This document shows, piece after piece, positions 34,737-43,574 of a DNA stretch of 64,000 nt. The position numbers and the translations under genes were made by a program. Numbering within the stretch: position 1 is the first letter of the stretch; the number at the start of each line of letters is the position of its first letter. The DNA comes from JACKII01 sp965222315 (GTDB taxonomy: Bacteria; Pseudomonadota; Alphaproteobacteria; Bin95). Where the stretch lies: assembly GCA_965222315.1 (NCBI GenBank), contig OZ244951.1:3906001-3970000 (forward strand), written 5' to 3'. The notes beneath the pieces are model-generated. The model was given only the letters and a program-made list of their open reading frames with translations. It did no database searches and had not been told where the DNA came from.

Positions 34737-35627
34737 CTAGCCGCCGCGCTTTTCCAGAGTCTCGGCGAATATCCGGACCGATTCCTGCATGGAGCGGGTG
34801 CGGTCCCAGGTCTGGCGGGTTTCCGCGGCGAGTGGCGTCTCCGCCAGCAGACGGAACAATTCCTCCGCCCCCCGGTGAAAGCCGGTCGCTGCCCCGACCG
34901 CCGCCAGGGTTTCCGCCACTTCCACCATTTCCGGATGCCAGCGCTCGGCGTCTGCCGCCAGAAAACCCACCCAGGCTTCCATGTCCTTGGCCCGCTGGGC
35001 ATTGCTGCCGGAAACCTCTCCCATAAACGCGTCGTAAAGGCCGTAGCGCTCCGCCGCTATCGCCATGGTCGCCTGTAAGGCCCAGGTTCCCTTGTTGAGG
35101 CCGGCATAAAGCATCTTCAGTGTCGAAGCCCGCCCCGCTTCCTCGCTGACGCAACGCCAGATCATGGTCTCGGTCGTGAGTTGTTCCAGCGCCGCCGCAT
35201 CCGGGCCGGAGACATAGAGTCTGGGCGGGGCGGCCTTGCCCGGTGTCAGGCCGATAATGCCGCCATCGACATAGGATGCGCCCGCGCCGGTGATGATGCC
35301 GCCAACCGCGGCGGAGGTCGCAGGCGAGATGGCGTTCATGTCCGCATAAACCGGACAGCGGCCGGCCGTTGCCATTGCTTGCGCCGCTTCCTCCGCAAAC
35401 TCTTCGGCCGCGGCAGGCGGCATGATGGAGAGCACCAGGTCGGCCTCCGCCATGATCGCATCCAGGCTGCCCGCGTCCTCGAACCCGGCATCGCTTGCCA
35501 GACCGCGCGTGCGCTCGCTCCGGCCTGTCAGGTTGGTCAGCACCCGCCGCCCCGATTCGCGCAACGCCCGGCCAACGCCGTGCCCCATATCGCCGGGACT
35601 CATTACCCCAATAGTGTCTAGCTTCAT
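34737..35627 (-). CDS. NAD(P)-binding dehydrogenase with DUF1932 C-terminal domain
   Basis: This is a 296-residue 6-phosphogluconate dehydrogenase-like protein. The N-terminal Rossmann domain has GVMSPGDMGHGVGRAL, VLSIMPP and YADMNAISP, and YVDGGIIG is the substrate-site segment. The C-terminal helical part (~190-260) matches DUF1932, which replaces the usual 3-hydroxyacid dehydrogenase helical domain. The catalytic Lys is probably in STLKMLYAGLNKG. The substrate is unknown. Confidence 0.9.
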   Translation of the reverse strand: MKLDTIGVMSPGDMGHGVGRALRESGRRVLTNLTGRSERTRGLASDAGFEDAGSLDAIMAEADLVLSIMPPAAAEEFAEEAAQAMATAGRCPVYADMNAISPATSAAVGGIITGAGASYVDGGIIGLTPGKAAPPRLYVSGPDAAALEQLTTETMIWRCVSEEAGRASTLKMLYAGLNKGTWALQATMAIAAERYGLYDAFMGEVSGSNAQRAKDMEAWVGFLAADAERWHPEMVEVAETLAAVGAATGFHRGAEELFRLLAETPLAAETRQTWDRTRSMQESVRIFAETLEKRGG

Positions 35628-35710
35628 GCGCCTGCTCCCATGGATTTCAAAGGACCCGCCCGCCTTTGCCGACTGGCGTAAAAGCGGGCGACATCCTAAG
35701 ACTAGTCCGT

Positions 35711-38191
35711 ATGTTCGCCCCTGTCGAAAGCCTCATCGCCCTAGCGGCCCTGCTGCTGACCTCGTGCATGCTTGCACCGCTGGCCCAGCGCCTGCGCCTG
35801 CCGCATAGCGTGCTGCTGGCCGCGACCGGGCTGGCGGTCGGGCTGGTGGGTATCGGGACCGGTACCCTGCCCCCGCTTCTGGGGGGTGGCGAGGCATCGG
35901 GCCTGCAGGCCTTCGGCCTTAGCGCCCAGGACTTCCTGCTGCTGTTCCTGCCGCCGCTGCTGTTTACAGCGGGCCTGCATGTCGATGTCCGCCTGCTGAT
36001 GGATGAGGTCTGGGCGGTCCTGCTGCTCGCCGTCGTTGCGGTGGTGGTGACAACAGGCGTTGTCGGCGGCGCACTCACCGGCCTCTCGGACTTCTCCTGG
36101 GCGGCGGCGCTGCTGCTGGGGGCGATCATCGCCACTACCGACCCCGCCGCGGTCGTAGCCGTTTTCCGAGACCTGGGCGCAACCAAGCGGCTGCGCGTCA
36201 TTGTTGAGGGTGAGAGCCTGCTGAACGATGCCGCCGCCATCGCCCTGTTCGCCGCCCTGAGCGTGTTTGCACAGACCGGCGGCGAAGATTCTGCACTGGG
36301 CGTCGCCGTCGAAGCCCTGCCCGACTTCGCCATCGGCGCTATTACCGGCGTCCTGTTCGCCCGGGCCGCCTGGGCCATGCTGACGGTCCTCGGCCGCAAT
36401 CCGGTGCTGGAGCAGACCTTTTCCCTGGTCATTCCCTACGCCGCATACATCATTGCGGGTGACGCGCTGAACGCATCCGGCGTGGTGGCGGTTGCCTTTG
36501 CCGGCCTCGCCATTGCCGCCGAAGGCCCCTCCCGCTTTGCGCCCGCCAACTGGCAGGCCCTCCTGCGCTTCTGGGATTGGATCGAGTTTGCGGTCGTCTC
36601 TGTCGTCTTTCTGGTGTCCTCGATTCTATCGGCCAGGCTGTTGCTCAACCTGTCCCTTCTGGACTGGCTGGACTGCATCATCGTCTTCGCTGCCGCGATT
36701 GCCGCACGCGCGTTGGTGCTCTATGGGCTGCTGCCCCTGCTGACGCTCACCGGCCTGGCGGAGAAGGTCGACCAGCGCTTCCGGGCCATTATCCTGTGGG
36801 GCGGCCTGCGCGGCGCGATTACACTTATCCTCGCTTTGGCGGTGATGGAGAATGCGGGCCTGCCGATGGATTTCCGGGAATCGGTAGCGGGCGTGGCCGT
36901 CGGCTATGTGTTCCTGACTCTGTTCATCAGCGCACCATCGCTGCGCCCCCTGCTGAGCTTCCTCCGGCTCGACCGGTTGAGCCCTGCGGAGGAAGCGATG
37001 CGAGAGCGGGTGCTGGCGGTCTCCGAGGTCCGGCGCACCCGCCAGTTGCACCTGTCCGCACGCCAATTGGGGATCTCCGAAGAGACCCTGGCGGCGGCGG
37101 AAGCCTCACTCGACGCAAAGGATGAGGGAGAGACCGCCCCAGCCTTGCCCGCAAAAGACCGTTTGCAGATCGCCTTGGTCGCGCTGGCGACGCGGGAGCG
37201 CACGCTCTACCTCCGCCATTTCGCCGAGCAGATGGTGTCGCTCCGGGTGATTGCACGCCTGGTGACCTCGGCAGACCGGTTGCGCGACGCCGCCAGCAGC
37301 GGCGGGCAGGAGGCCTATGAGGCGGCCGCCAACCGCGCACTGGAGCTAGCGCCCCGCTTGCGCCTCACCCTCTGGCTTTACCGCTGGTTCGGCATTCAGA
37401 CGCCGCTGGAGCGCGCGCTGGAGGACCGCCACGAGTTTCTGCTCATGCGCCGCCGGGTGCTGCATGAGTTGCGGGGGTTCGCCCAGGAGAACACGGCCCG
37501 CTTTTTCGGCAATGATGTGGGGGAGGCAGCGATTGCGATTCTCAACCGCCGGACGGAATGGGTCGAGGATGCATTGCGCGCCCTGACGCTGCGGTTCGGC
37601 GACTATGCCGAAGCGCTGGCCACGCACCAGCTTACCCGGACGGCGCTTCGCCTGGAACTGGCGGAGTACGAAGCCCGCTTGGAAGAGTCACTGATTACCC
37701 AGGAAATCTTCGACGCCCAACAGCGCCGGATCGCCCGGCAGCAGCAACGGGCAAAGGACCGGCCGAACCTGGAACTGAGCGACCAGATGGTCGCCATGAT
37801 CCGCGGCGTGCCGCTGCTGGCTTCCCTCAACGAGGCGGATGTCGCCTGGATCGCCGGGCGCCTCGTGCCGCGGCTCGCCGCACCGGGGGAGGCGATCATC
37901 AAAGCCGGGGAGCGCGGCAAGGCCGTCTATTTCGTAGCCGCGGGCCAGGTGGATGTCGTCCTGCCAAACCGCAAGGTACGGCTGGAGCCTGGCGCGTTCT
38001 TCGGTGAAATGGCCTTGCTGCAAGACCGCCCCCGCGGCGCGGATGTGGTCTCTGCCGGCTACACGCACTTGCTGGTGCTGCGGGCCAGCGCCTTCCGCCG
38101 GCTGCTGCGCAAGCACAAGGACATGCGCCAAGCCATGGAAGAAACCGCCGCCGCCCGCGATGCGGAGAACATGCAGAACGGCCAAAATTAG
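35711..38191 (+). CDS. CPA1-type cation:proton antiporter with C-terminal cyclic-nucleotide-binding domain
   Basis: This is an 826-residue inner-membrane Na+(K+)/H+ antiporter. Residues ~1-420 form the twelve-or-so helix transport domain, with the ion-site motif ATTDPAAVVAVF and the GESLLNDAAAIALF helix that marks NhaP-type antiporters, and GGLRGAITLILAL later. A long helical cytosolic region follows. Residues ~700-810 are a cNMP-binding domain with the phosphate cassette FFGEMALLQDRPRGADV. Nucleotide control of transport is therefore likely. ATG 35711 is preferred over an upstream TTG. Confidence 0.93.
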   Translation: MFAPVESLIALAALLLTSCMLAPLAQRLRLPHSVLLAATGLAVGLVGIGTGTLPPLLGGGEASGLQAFGLSAQDFLLLFLPPLLFTAGLHVDVRLLMDEVWAVLLLAVVAVVVTTGVVGGALTGLSDFSWAAALLLGAIIATTDPAAVVAVFRDLGATKRLRVIVEGESLLNDAAAIALFAALSVFAQTGGEDSALGVAVEALPDFAIGAITGVLFARAAWAMLTVLGRNPVLEQTFSLVIPYAAYIIAGDALNASGVVAVAFAGLAIAAEGPSRFAPANWQALLRFWDWIEFAVVSVVFLVSSILSARLLLNLSLLDWLDCIIVFAAAIAARALVLYGLLPLLTLTGLAEKVDQRFRAIILWGGLRGAITLILALAVMENAGLPMDFRESVAGVAVGYVFLTLFISAPSLRPLLSFLRLDRLSPAEEAMRERVLAVSEVRRTRQLHLSARQLGISEETLAAAEASLDAKDEGETAPALPAKDRLQIALVALATRERTLYLRHFAEQMVSLRVIARLVTSADRLRDAASSGGQEAYEAAANRALELAPRLRLTLWLYRWFGIQTPLERALEDRHEFLLMRRRVLHELRGFAQENTARFFGNDVGEAAIAILNRRTEWVEDALRALTLRFGDYAEALATHQLTRTALRLELAEYEARLEESLITQEIFDAQQRRIARQQQRAKDRPNLELSDQMVAMIRGVPLLASLNEADVAWIAGRLVPRLAAPGEAIIKAGERGKAVYFVAAGQVDVVLPNRKVRLEPGAFFGEMALLQDRPRGADVVSAGYTHLLVLRASAFRRLLRKHKDMRQAMEETAAARDAENMQNGQN

Positions 38192-38208
38192 CCTTGGCTA
38201 ACTTTTTT
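38188..38208 (+). terminator. weak terminator after the antiporter gene
   Basis: TTAGC-CTTG-GCTAA is a short hairpin overlapping the antiporter stop codon, followed by CTTTTTT. The stem has only five pairs, so termination may be partial. Confidence 0.45.
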
Positions 38209-38262
38209 GCGGTACTTGCTTCTTGCCGTATTTGCAGGCAAACCCCTTGCGAACAGTTCGCT

Positions 38263-38272
38263 GAGATATCTC
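38263..38272. promoter_or_regulatory. palindrome upstream of mntR
   Basis: GAGATATCTC is a perfect 10-base palindrome ending 7 bases before the mntR start. A second symmetric site, TTTGCAGGCAAA, lies at 38231-38242. Either could be an autoregulatory MntR site; neither matches a known MntR box closely. Confidence 0.3.
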
Positions 38273-38278
38273 TGATCC

Positions 38279-38722
38279 ATGGCTAATAACCGACGCCTGC
38301 GGGACGCTGGACGCCAAGCTGCCAGCTTCGACCGCATCCGCCAGGCCCACCAAACCGAAATGGCGGAAGACTATGTGGAATTGATCAGCGACCTGATCGC
38401 GGTCAATGGAGAGGCGCGCGCCGTCGATCTGGCCCAGCGCTTCGGTGTCAGCAACGCGACCGTCAACAAGACGCTGACCCGCCTGCAGCGGGACGGCCTG
38501 GTCATCTCTCGCCCCTACCGCAGCATCTTCCTGACCGATGATGGGGAGGCGATGGCCGATGAGTCGCGCCGCCGTCACCGGATCGTCCTGGAATTCCTGA
38601 AGACGATCGGCGTCAGCCCCGCCACGGCGGAAAGCGATGCGGAAGGGATGGAGCATCACGTCTCCGACGAAACCCTGGCCGTGTTCGAGGCCATCACCCG
38701 CAAGGGACAGACGAAGGCGTGA
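38279..38722 (+). CDS. mntR: manganese-responsive transcriptional regulator MntR
   Basis: This 147-residue DtxR-family repressor binds DNA when loaded with Mn2+ and controls manganese uptake and export. The N-terminal winged helix (residues ~25-85) has RAVDLAQRFGVSNATVNKTL, quoted in full. The metal and dimer domain follows with ESRRRHRIVLEFLKTIGV and AESDAEGMEHHVSDETL, whose Glu and His residues are ligands. The last four bases overlap the start of an MFS transporter gene (GTGA). Confidence 0.95.
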   Translation: MANNRRLRDAGRQAASFDRIRQAHQTEMAEDYVELISDLIAVNGEARAVDLAQRFGVSNATVNKTLTRLQRDGLVISRPYRSIFLTDDGEAMADESRRRHRIVLEFLKTIGVSPATAESDAEGMEHHVSDETLAVFEAITRKGQTKA

Positions 38723-39921
38723 GCTCGATCCTGCTCACCGGTCTGATCGCCATGCTGGTGCAGCAGGCGTTCGCCACCGTCTCTAAAATGGCAATGCCCG
38801 TGCTAGGGCCCCTGGCCGCCGCCGATATGGCGGTCGATCCCTCCATGATCGGGGTTTTCGTCAGCATCACCGCCGCCTTCGGCCTGTTCACGACCCTGGC
38901 CTGCGGAAACTTCATCCGGCGCTATGGCGCGCTCCGCACCAGCCAGATTTCCCTGTTCGTGGTCGGCGCGGGGCTCGCCGTGATGGGCGTAGGCCTGCTG
39001 CCATTGATGATCGTTGCGGCCGCCCTGCTCGGCCTCGGCGCCACCGTGGCGACGCCCGCGTCCAGCCATATACTCGCCCGGCACTGCCCGCCGAAATATG
39101 CGCCGGTGGTCTTTTCCATCAAACAGACCGGCGTCCCTGTCGGCGTCATGGTGACAGGCCTGACCCTCCCTGCCCTCGCGGTGGTTTATGGCTGGGGCGT
39201 CGCTTCCGTGTTCGCCGGGGTGGCCTGCTGCCTGTTCGCGCTGATGCTGCAGCCGATCCGCAACCGCTTCGACAATGACCGCGTGCCGGACCAGGAACTG
39301 CATTGGGGCGATGCGTTCGGGACGCTGCGCCGCGTATTGCGCGATCCCTCGCTCCGCCCCCTCGCTGCAGCGGGTTTCTCCTTTATCGGCCTGCAAGCCG
39401 TGTTCACCACCTTTACCGTAACCTACTTGGTGGAGGTTGTCGGCCAGTCGGTACAGACCGCGGGCAGCGTCTTCGGCTTGGCAATGACCATTGCGATTCC
39501 CGCACGCATCCTCTGGGGCTGGGTGGCGAGCGGCCGGGTCGCGCCCCGGCACCTGCTCGCGATATTCGGTGTCGCCATGTTCGTCGCGGTCTCTGCCATG
39601 GGATTCATGACGGCGGCCTGGCCGATGGTGGCGATCGCCGCCGTGGTGCTATCCTGCTCCGCCACCGCGGTTAGCTGGCATGGCGTTCTGCTGGCGGAAG
39701 TCGCCCGGATTGCGCCCGCTGGCCAGGTTGCGGGCATGACAGGCGGCGTGCTGGCTTTCGGCAATGCCGGACAGATGCTGCTGCCCTCAGCCTTCAGCGG
39801 CCTGTATTTGCTCAGCGGCAGCTACCTTGCCGCCTTTGCGGCCTGCGGCGTGCCCGCCATGGCCGCCGGCCTGTGGCTGCTGACGCACAGCAACGCCCCG
39901 GCTAAGGCGGAAGCCGGCTAG
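38719..39921 (+). CDS. MFS transporter coupled to mntR
   Basis: This is a 400-residue major facilitator with twelve hydrophobic segments in two halves. The loop-2/3 region has GNFIRRYGALRTSQI, a form of the MFS signature. The start is GTG at 38719, overlapping the mntR stop as GTGA, so the two genes are translated together. The best substrate group by sequence is unclear (CynX/NimT-like features). Coupling to mntR suggests a role in manganese or metal-chelate transport, but that is inference from position only. Confidence 0.9.
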   Translation: MSSILLTGLIAMLVQQAFATVSKMAMPVLGPLAAADMAVDPSMIGVFVSITAAFGLFTTLACGNFIRRYGALRTSQISLFVVGAGLAVMGVGLLPLMIVAAALLGLGATVATPASSHILARHCPPKYAPVVFSIKQTGVPVGVMVTGLTLPALAVVYGWGVASVFAGVACCLFALMLQPIRNRFDNDRVPDQELHWGDAFGTLRRVLRDPSLRPLAAAGFSFIGLQAVFTTFTVTYLVEVVGQSVQTAGSVFGLAMTIAIPARILWGWVASGRVAPRHLLAIFGVAMFVAVSAMGFMTAAWPMVAIAAVVLSCSATAVSWHGVLLAEVARIAPAGQVAGMTGGVLAFGNAGQMLLPSAFSGLYLLSGSYLAAFAACGVPAMAAGLWLLTHSNAPAKAEAG

Positions 39922-39940
39922 GTTCGCGATTGCCTGCCGG

Positions 39941-40570
39941 CTATCTGGCCGTCCATCCGGGGGCTAGCAGGTGGGCCGCGCGCGTCATCCTGCCCGCCAG
40001 GCACACCTCCCGGAACTGATAGACGACGGCGGCGGTGGGGGCGTGCATGTGGCGGTCGACGACGTTTATCCGGACCATTGGATGCTCGCTGCCTTCCACC
40101 CGCAGCATTTCAACGAACCGGTCTTCGAGCGCGTCAGCCAGCGGTATACGGAAAATCTGCGCGACCTCGTCCGGATTGGCCACGGCCTCCGTTTCCGGCC
40201 CGGCCCAGACCACCACCGGCGTCATGCAATAGCCGGAGCGGGTGATGTAGTCGTCGAGCACGCCCATCACATTCTCCGGCGCAACCCGCACTCCGATTTC
40301 CTCGTCCATTTCGCGGAGGGCAGCCGTAACCACGTCCTCGCCAGGGTCGAGCCGTCCGCCGGGCAAGGCCCACTGCCCGGAATGGCTGTTCAGCCGGGGC
40401 GCGCGGCGGGTCAGGAAAAATGCCGGGCGGCCCGCATCATCCGTCGTGACCGCGATGGCTACCGCTGCGGCTTTCAAGCCAGCGCCCGCGCCGGGCAGGC
40501 GCTCGAACCGCGCAAGGTGCGCCTCCATCTGCCCGCGCACCGCGGTCATGTCGTGAACCCAGTCAGTCAT
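39941..40570 (-). CDS. Nudix hydrolase
   Basis: This 209-residue pyrophosphohydrolase cleaves nucleoside diphosphates linked to another group. The Nudix box is complete: GGRLDPGEDVVTAALREMDE then EIG. LNSHSGQWALPGG before it resembles the CoA pyrophosphatase (NudL/YeaB) motif, so a CoA or acyl-CoA substrate is plausible. ATG 40570 is preferred to an in-frame TTG at 40576. The gene overlaps the end of the alpha/beta hydrolase gene by 8 bases and is likely co-transcribed with it. Confidence 0.93.
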   Translation of the reverse strand: MTDWVHDMTAVRGQMEAHLARFERLPGAGAGLKAAAVAIAVTTDDAGRPAFFLTRRAPRLNSHSGQWALPGGRLDPGEDVVTAALREMDEEIGVRVAPENVMGVLDDYITRSGYCMTPVVVWAGPETEAVANPDEVAQIFRIPLADALEDRFVEMLRVEGSEHPMVRINVVDRHMHAPTAAVVYQFREVCLAGRMTRAAHLLAPGWTAR

Positions 40571-41399
40571 TGGCAAGGCCCTCGATCCCTAAAAATTCTG
40601 CGATAGCCGGACGGAACAGCGCTGGCTTTTGCATCGGCCCCATGTGCCCGGTTCCGGCAATCCTGACCAGCCGGGAGCCTTTGGCCACTTCGTTCAGGCG
40701 GATGGCGATACGCTGCGCCGGTGGCGGTGAATGCTCGGTGACGACTACGCAGAGCCGCACGCCCAGATGCGCATAGGCACTGGCAGGCGTTCGGTCGTTG
40801 GAGACAGCGTCCGCCTCCCGCCGGATGGTCGGGGCAAGCGCCATCAGCGCAGCCCGGATGGGCTCCGGCAGAGAGGTCCAGGGCGTGCCATTCCAAAGCG
40901 AGATAAAATGGGCAATGCCCTCCTCCCGGTCGCCATGGTCGTAGGCTTCGACCAGCGCCTTGTTCCCCTGCTGATCGACCGCTAGCGCCGCCTCATCCAC
41001 CGGATCGCCGGTCGCAATAGCACCAAACGCGACGGGCTCTATGGCGACCAACCTGCCGATCCGGTCCGGCCAATATCGGGACGCTTGCAAGGACATGAAC
41101 CCGCCCATCGAATGCCCGACCAGATCCACCGGCGTGGGCAGGCAGTGCAGCAGCGTTTCGACTAGCGCCAACCGCTCAGGGATGGCTGGCGCAGCGGGGT
41201 CAGCCGGCGCGTCGCCGTAACCGGGGAAATTTGGGACAATCACCTGGCGGTGCGCGGCAAAGGGCTCCGCCAGCCGGCGCATGGCGTCCGCACCGGTGCC
41301 GCCCGCGTGCAGGAACACCAGCGGAGGCGCACCGGCAGCGTCTACGCCGCCACGCCATGCGTGGATACCATATTCCGATTGATAGTTGAGTGGTGACAT
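40563..41399 (-). CDS. alpha/beta hydrolase
   Basis: This is a 278-residue serine hydrolase. The nucleophile elbow is GHSMGG, FLHAGGTGADAMRRL forms the oxyanion-hole strand and turn, and the likely catalytic His is in IAGTGHMGPMQKP near the C-terminus. It is cytosolic with no signal peptide. It could be an esterase, a lactonase or a C-C hydrolase; the sequence does not decide. The Nudix hydrolase gene overlaps its 3' end. Confidence 0.93.
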   Translation of the reverse strand: MSPLNYQSEYGIHAWRGGVDAAGAPPLVFLHAGGTGADAMRRLAEPFAAHRQVIVPNFPGYGDAPADPAAPAIPERLALVETLLHCLPTPVDLVGHSMGGFMSLQASRYWPDRIGRLVAIEPVAFGAIATGDPVDEAALAVDQQGNKALVEAYDHGDREEGIAHFISLWNGTPWTSLPEPIRAALMALAPTIRREADAVSNDRTPASAYAHLGVRLCVVVTEHSPPPAQRIAIRLNEVAKGSRLVRIAGTGHMGPMQKPALFRPAIAEFLGIEGLAND

Positions 41400-41502
41400 G
41401 AAGGGCCTGATCGGCAGCCGGGCAATTTCGCTAGCTTAGGCCCCTTTGCCCCGCAATGGGAACCTAGCGGCGCGATGCAAAAGGATGATACCCATCCGTT
41501 TG

Positions 41503-41544
41503 GTGAATCGAACCACCGACTTAATAAAAAGTGGGTTGATTCAC
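41503..41544. other. stem-loop downstream of the DUF1178 gene
   Basis: GTGAATCGAACCAC (41503-41516) pairs with GTGGGTTGATTCAC (41531-41544) with two mismatches and an A/T-rich 14-base loop. It lies 36 bases past the stop of the minus-strand DUF1178 gene. A terminator role is possible but no clear T tract follows. Confidence 0.45.
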
Positions 41545-41580
41545 GAAGTGCTTGCGGATGCCAGCGTTTCGATCAGGCCA

Positions 41581-42003
41581 CTAGGCATCGTCGCGGAACG
41601 GGCCCGGCACCGGGAAGATGTCGATGCCTTCCTCGATCAGTGCCTCGGCTTCCGCGAGATCGGCCTCACCGTAAATATTGCGGTGCTCGGTCTCGCCATA
41701 GTGGATCTTGCGCGCTTCTTCTGGAAAGGCCGAACCGACATCGTCGCTGTTCTCTTCTACATGCCGGCGGAATTCCCGCATCAGGTGTAGTTGGTGGGCC
41801 AGCGCCATGGCCCGTTTGCGCTCCGGGTTCCGGTGTTCAGCCTTATTGATGGCCGGCGCCATCAGCGCCTTGCGCACATCGGCGGAGCCGCAATCAGGGC
41901 ATACGACCTCCCCCGCCGCAATCTGCTCCTCGCAGGCGGCGCTGTCGCGGAACCAGACTTCGAACGTATGGTCGCTGGTACAACTCAGATCGTACTTAAT
42001 CAT
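41581..42003 (-). CDS. DUF1178 family protein
   Basis: This is a 140-residue small cytosolic protein of an alpha- and betaproteobacterial family with unknown function. It begins MIKYDLSCTSDHTFEVWF and has a rubredoxin-like zinc knuckle pattern: Cys8, Cys24 and VVCPDCGS. The C-terminal half is helical and acidic. The gene stands alone between two hairpins. Confidence 0.92.
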   Translation of the reverse strand: MIKYDLSCTSDHTFEVWFRDSAACEEQIAAGEVVCPDCGSADVRKALMAPAINKAEHRNPERKRAMALAHQLHLMREFRRHVEENSDDVGSAFPEEARKIHYGETEHRNIYGEADLAEAEALIEEGIDIFPVPGPFRDDA

Positions 42004-42134
42004 TCCGGAGCCTCATTGCCCTGGGCGTACCCTGATAAATTAGCACCCTTCCATATAAGGTGCCAACGTCAATGTCACAAACCTGCCATCGGCACTACCG
42101 GCAAGAGGTAGCAATCGTATCCTGCTGGCTGTCG

Positions 42135-42157
42135 TAGGTGACTTCGCACGTCACCTA
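42135..42157. other. hairpin overlapping the stop of the small exported protein gene
   Basis: TAGGTGAC (42135-42142) pairs perfectly with GTCACCTA (42150-42157). The second arm contains the TAG stop of the gene at 42155. Without a T tract it may be a weak terminator or RNA end protector. Confidence 0.4.
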
Positions 42158-42373
42158 GTCCCCACCGCGTTCCAGGCGGTACATTGTGATGTGCAGCACC
42201 CGCTTCATCCGCTCGTAGGGCGGCATGCCGGGCACTGTCCGTTCTTCTTCCCGCTTGCCGGCAATTTCGAAGCCATCCGCCAGATAGGCGGCCACATCCT
42301 CTTTCGGCTCGTTCCCGGTCGCCTGACCGGCGGCGAGCAAAACGCCAGCCGGAACAATCAGCCACCGGCGCAT
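42155..42373 (-). CDS. small exported protein, function unknown
   Basis: This is a 72-residue protein with a signal peptide (MRRWLIVPAGVLLAAGQATG) and a short charged mature part containing GFEIAGKREEERTVPGMPPY and a helical end. I recognise no family. It lies 5 bases downstream of the nitrilase-like gene on the same strand, so it is probably co-transcribed with it. The length and context suggest a real gene. Confidence 0.65.
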   Translation of the reverse strand: MRRWLIVPAGVLLAAGQATGNEPKEDVAAYLADGFEIAGKREEERTVPGMPPYERMKRVLHITMYRLERGGD

Positions 42374-42378
42374 GGGGC

Positions 42379-43239
42379 TTACTCGGCGGCTTGCCGTCCC
42401 TCCGCCGATTCTGGGCGGGTGTAGGGACGATCATTGTGAAGGGACGGCACCATCTGGCGCGCCTCCTTGATCTTCGCCGGGTCGATTTCGGCGGTAATGA
42501 AGCCGGTCTCGTTCGCCTCCAGCTCCGCGATCACCTCGCCCCAGGGGCTGATAATGATGGAGTGGCCATAGGTCTTGCGCTTCGGGAAGTGCTCACCGAC
42601 CTGGGCTGCCGCCAGCACGAAGCAGCCGGTCTCGATCGCGCGGGAGCGCAGCAGCACATGCCAGTGCGCCCGGCCGGTCGGCACGGTGAAGGCGCTGGGA
42701 ACCGTCAGGAAGTCTGCGCCCGCATGGGCCAGATCGCGGTAGAGGTAGGGAAACCGCATGTCGTAGCAGATGGTCATGCCGAGCTTGCCCCAGGGCAGAT
42801 CGGTCAGGCATGCCTGCTCGCCCGGACGGTAGGTGTTGCTCTCGCGGTAGCTCTCGCCCCCCTCCAGGTCCACGTCGAACATGTGGATTTTATCGTAGGT
42901 GGCGGTGATCTCCCCCGCCGGTGAGAACAGCATGCAGCGGTTGGCGAGGCGCTCCCCGCCTTCCTCCAGCCGCACCACCATGGAGCCCGCCTGCAGCCAG
43001 GCCCCCGTTTCCTTCGCCAGAGCGGCGAAGGCGGCAATGCCGTCGTGATTGTCCATGGTCTGGGCGTTGGCCAGCACGTCCTTGCGCGGCCCCAGCATGG
43101 AGACCACTTCCGGCGTCGTGATGAAATCCGCGCCGGCATCCCGCGCCCGGCGGATCAGGTCGCCGACGGTGGCCATGGTCGCGTGGATATCGCTAACCGA
43201 CGTGGTCTGGATACAGGCGGCGGTAAAGGTTTCGGCCAT
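42379..43239 (-). CDS. carbon-nitrogen hydrolase family protein (Nit-like)
   Basis: This is a 286-residue nitrilase-superfamily amidase. The catalytic triad is Glu44 (TTPEVV), Lys116 (YDKIHMFD) and Cys157 (ICYDMRFP). These motifs and the ESxxY loop match the Nit1/Nit2 branch, whose members act as omega-amidase or deaminated-glutathione amidase. The second alternative fits the neighbouring glutaredoxin gene. The start at 43239 (MAETFT) is preferred because the frame upstream is the glutaredoxin shadow. Confidence 0.94.
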   Translation of the reverse strand: MAETFTAACIQTTSVSDIHATMATVGDLIRRARDAGADFITTPEVVSMLGPRKDVLANAQTMDNHDGIAAFAALAKETGAWLQAGSMVVRLEEGGERLANRCMLFSPAGEITATYDKIHMFDVDLEGGESYRESNTYRPGEQACLTDLPWGKLGMTICYDMRFPYLYRDLAHAGADFLTVPSAFTVPTGRAHWHVLLRSRAIETGCFVLAAAQVGEHFPKRKTYGHSIIISPWGEVIAELEANETGFITAEIDPAKIKEARQMVPSLHNDRPYTRPESAEGRQAAE

Positions 43240-43259
43240 CGTGCAGGGCTCCGAAGTGT

Positions 43260-43517
43260 TCAGGCGTTCAGCATCTCGTCGAGCTTGCCTTGGCGGTCCA
43301 GCATATAAAGCTCGTCGCAACCGCCAATGCCTTCATCATCGATAAAGATTTGCGGGACGGTATAGCGGCCGTCCGCACGCTCCGTCATGGCGCTGCGCAC
43401 GGCAGCGCTGCTGTCCACGTCGATTTCCTCGAACGCGACGCCCTTGTTCTTGAGCAGTTTCTTCGCCCGGTGGCAAAACGGGCACCACATGCTGGAATAG
43501 ACTTCAACCTTCGCCAT
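43260..43517 (-). CDS. grxC: glutaredoxin 3 (GrxC)
   Basis: This 85-residue dithiol glutaredoxin reduces disulfides and mixed disulfides using glutathione. The active site is Cys12-Pro-Phe-Cys15, with the cis-Pro segment YTVPQIFIDDEGIGGCDEL, quoted in full, binding glutathione. It is the usual length. It lies 20 bases upstream of the nitrilase-like gene and close to comF on the same strand, as in many alphaproteobacteria. Confidence 0.96.
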   Translation of the reverse strand: MAKVEVYSSMWCPFCHRAKKLLKNKGVAFEEIDVDSSAAVRSAMTERADGRYTVPQIFIDDEGIGGCDELYMLDRQGKLDEMLNA

Positions 43518-43574
43518 GAGTGCGAACGCTCCTTACAATCGTTTCTTCATATCAAGGCATTGAAAGCCAAAAGG

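Noticed and set aside
41503..41544. Hairpin containing a GAATCGAACC string, considered as part of a tRNA
   Set aside because: No acceptor, D or anticodon arms can be drawn around it; it is only a stem-loop.
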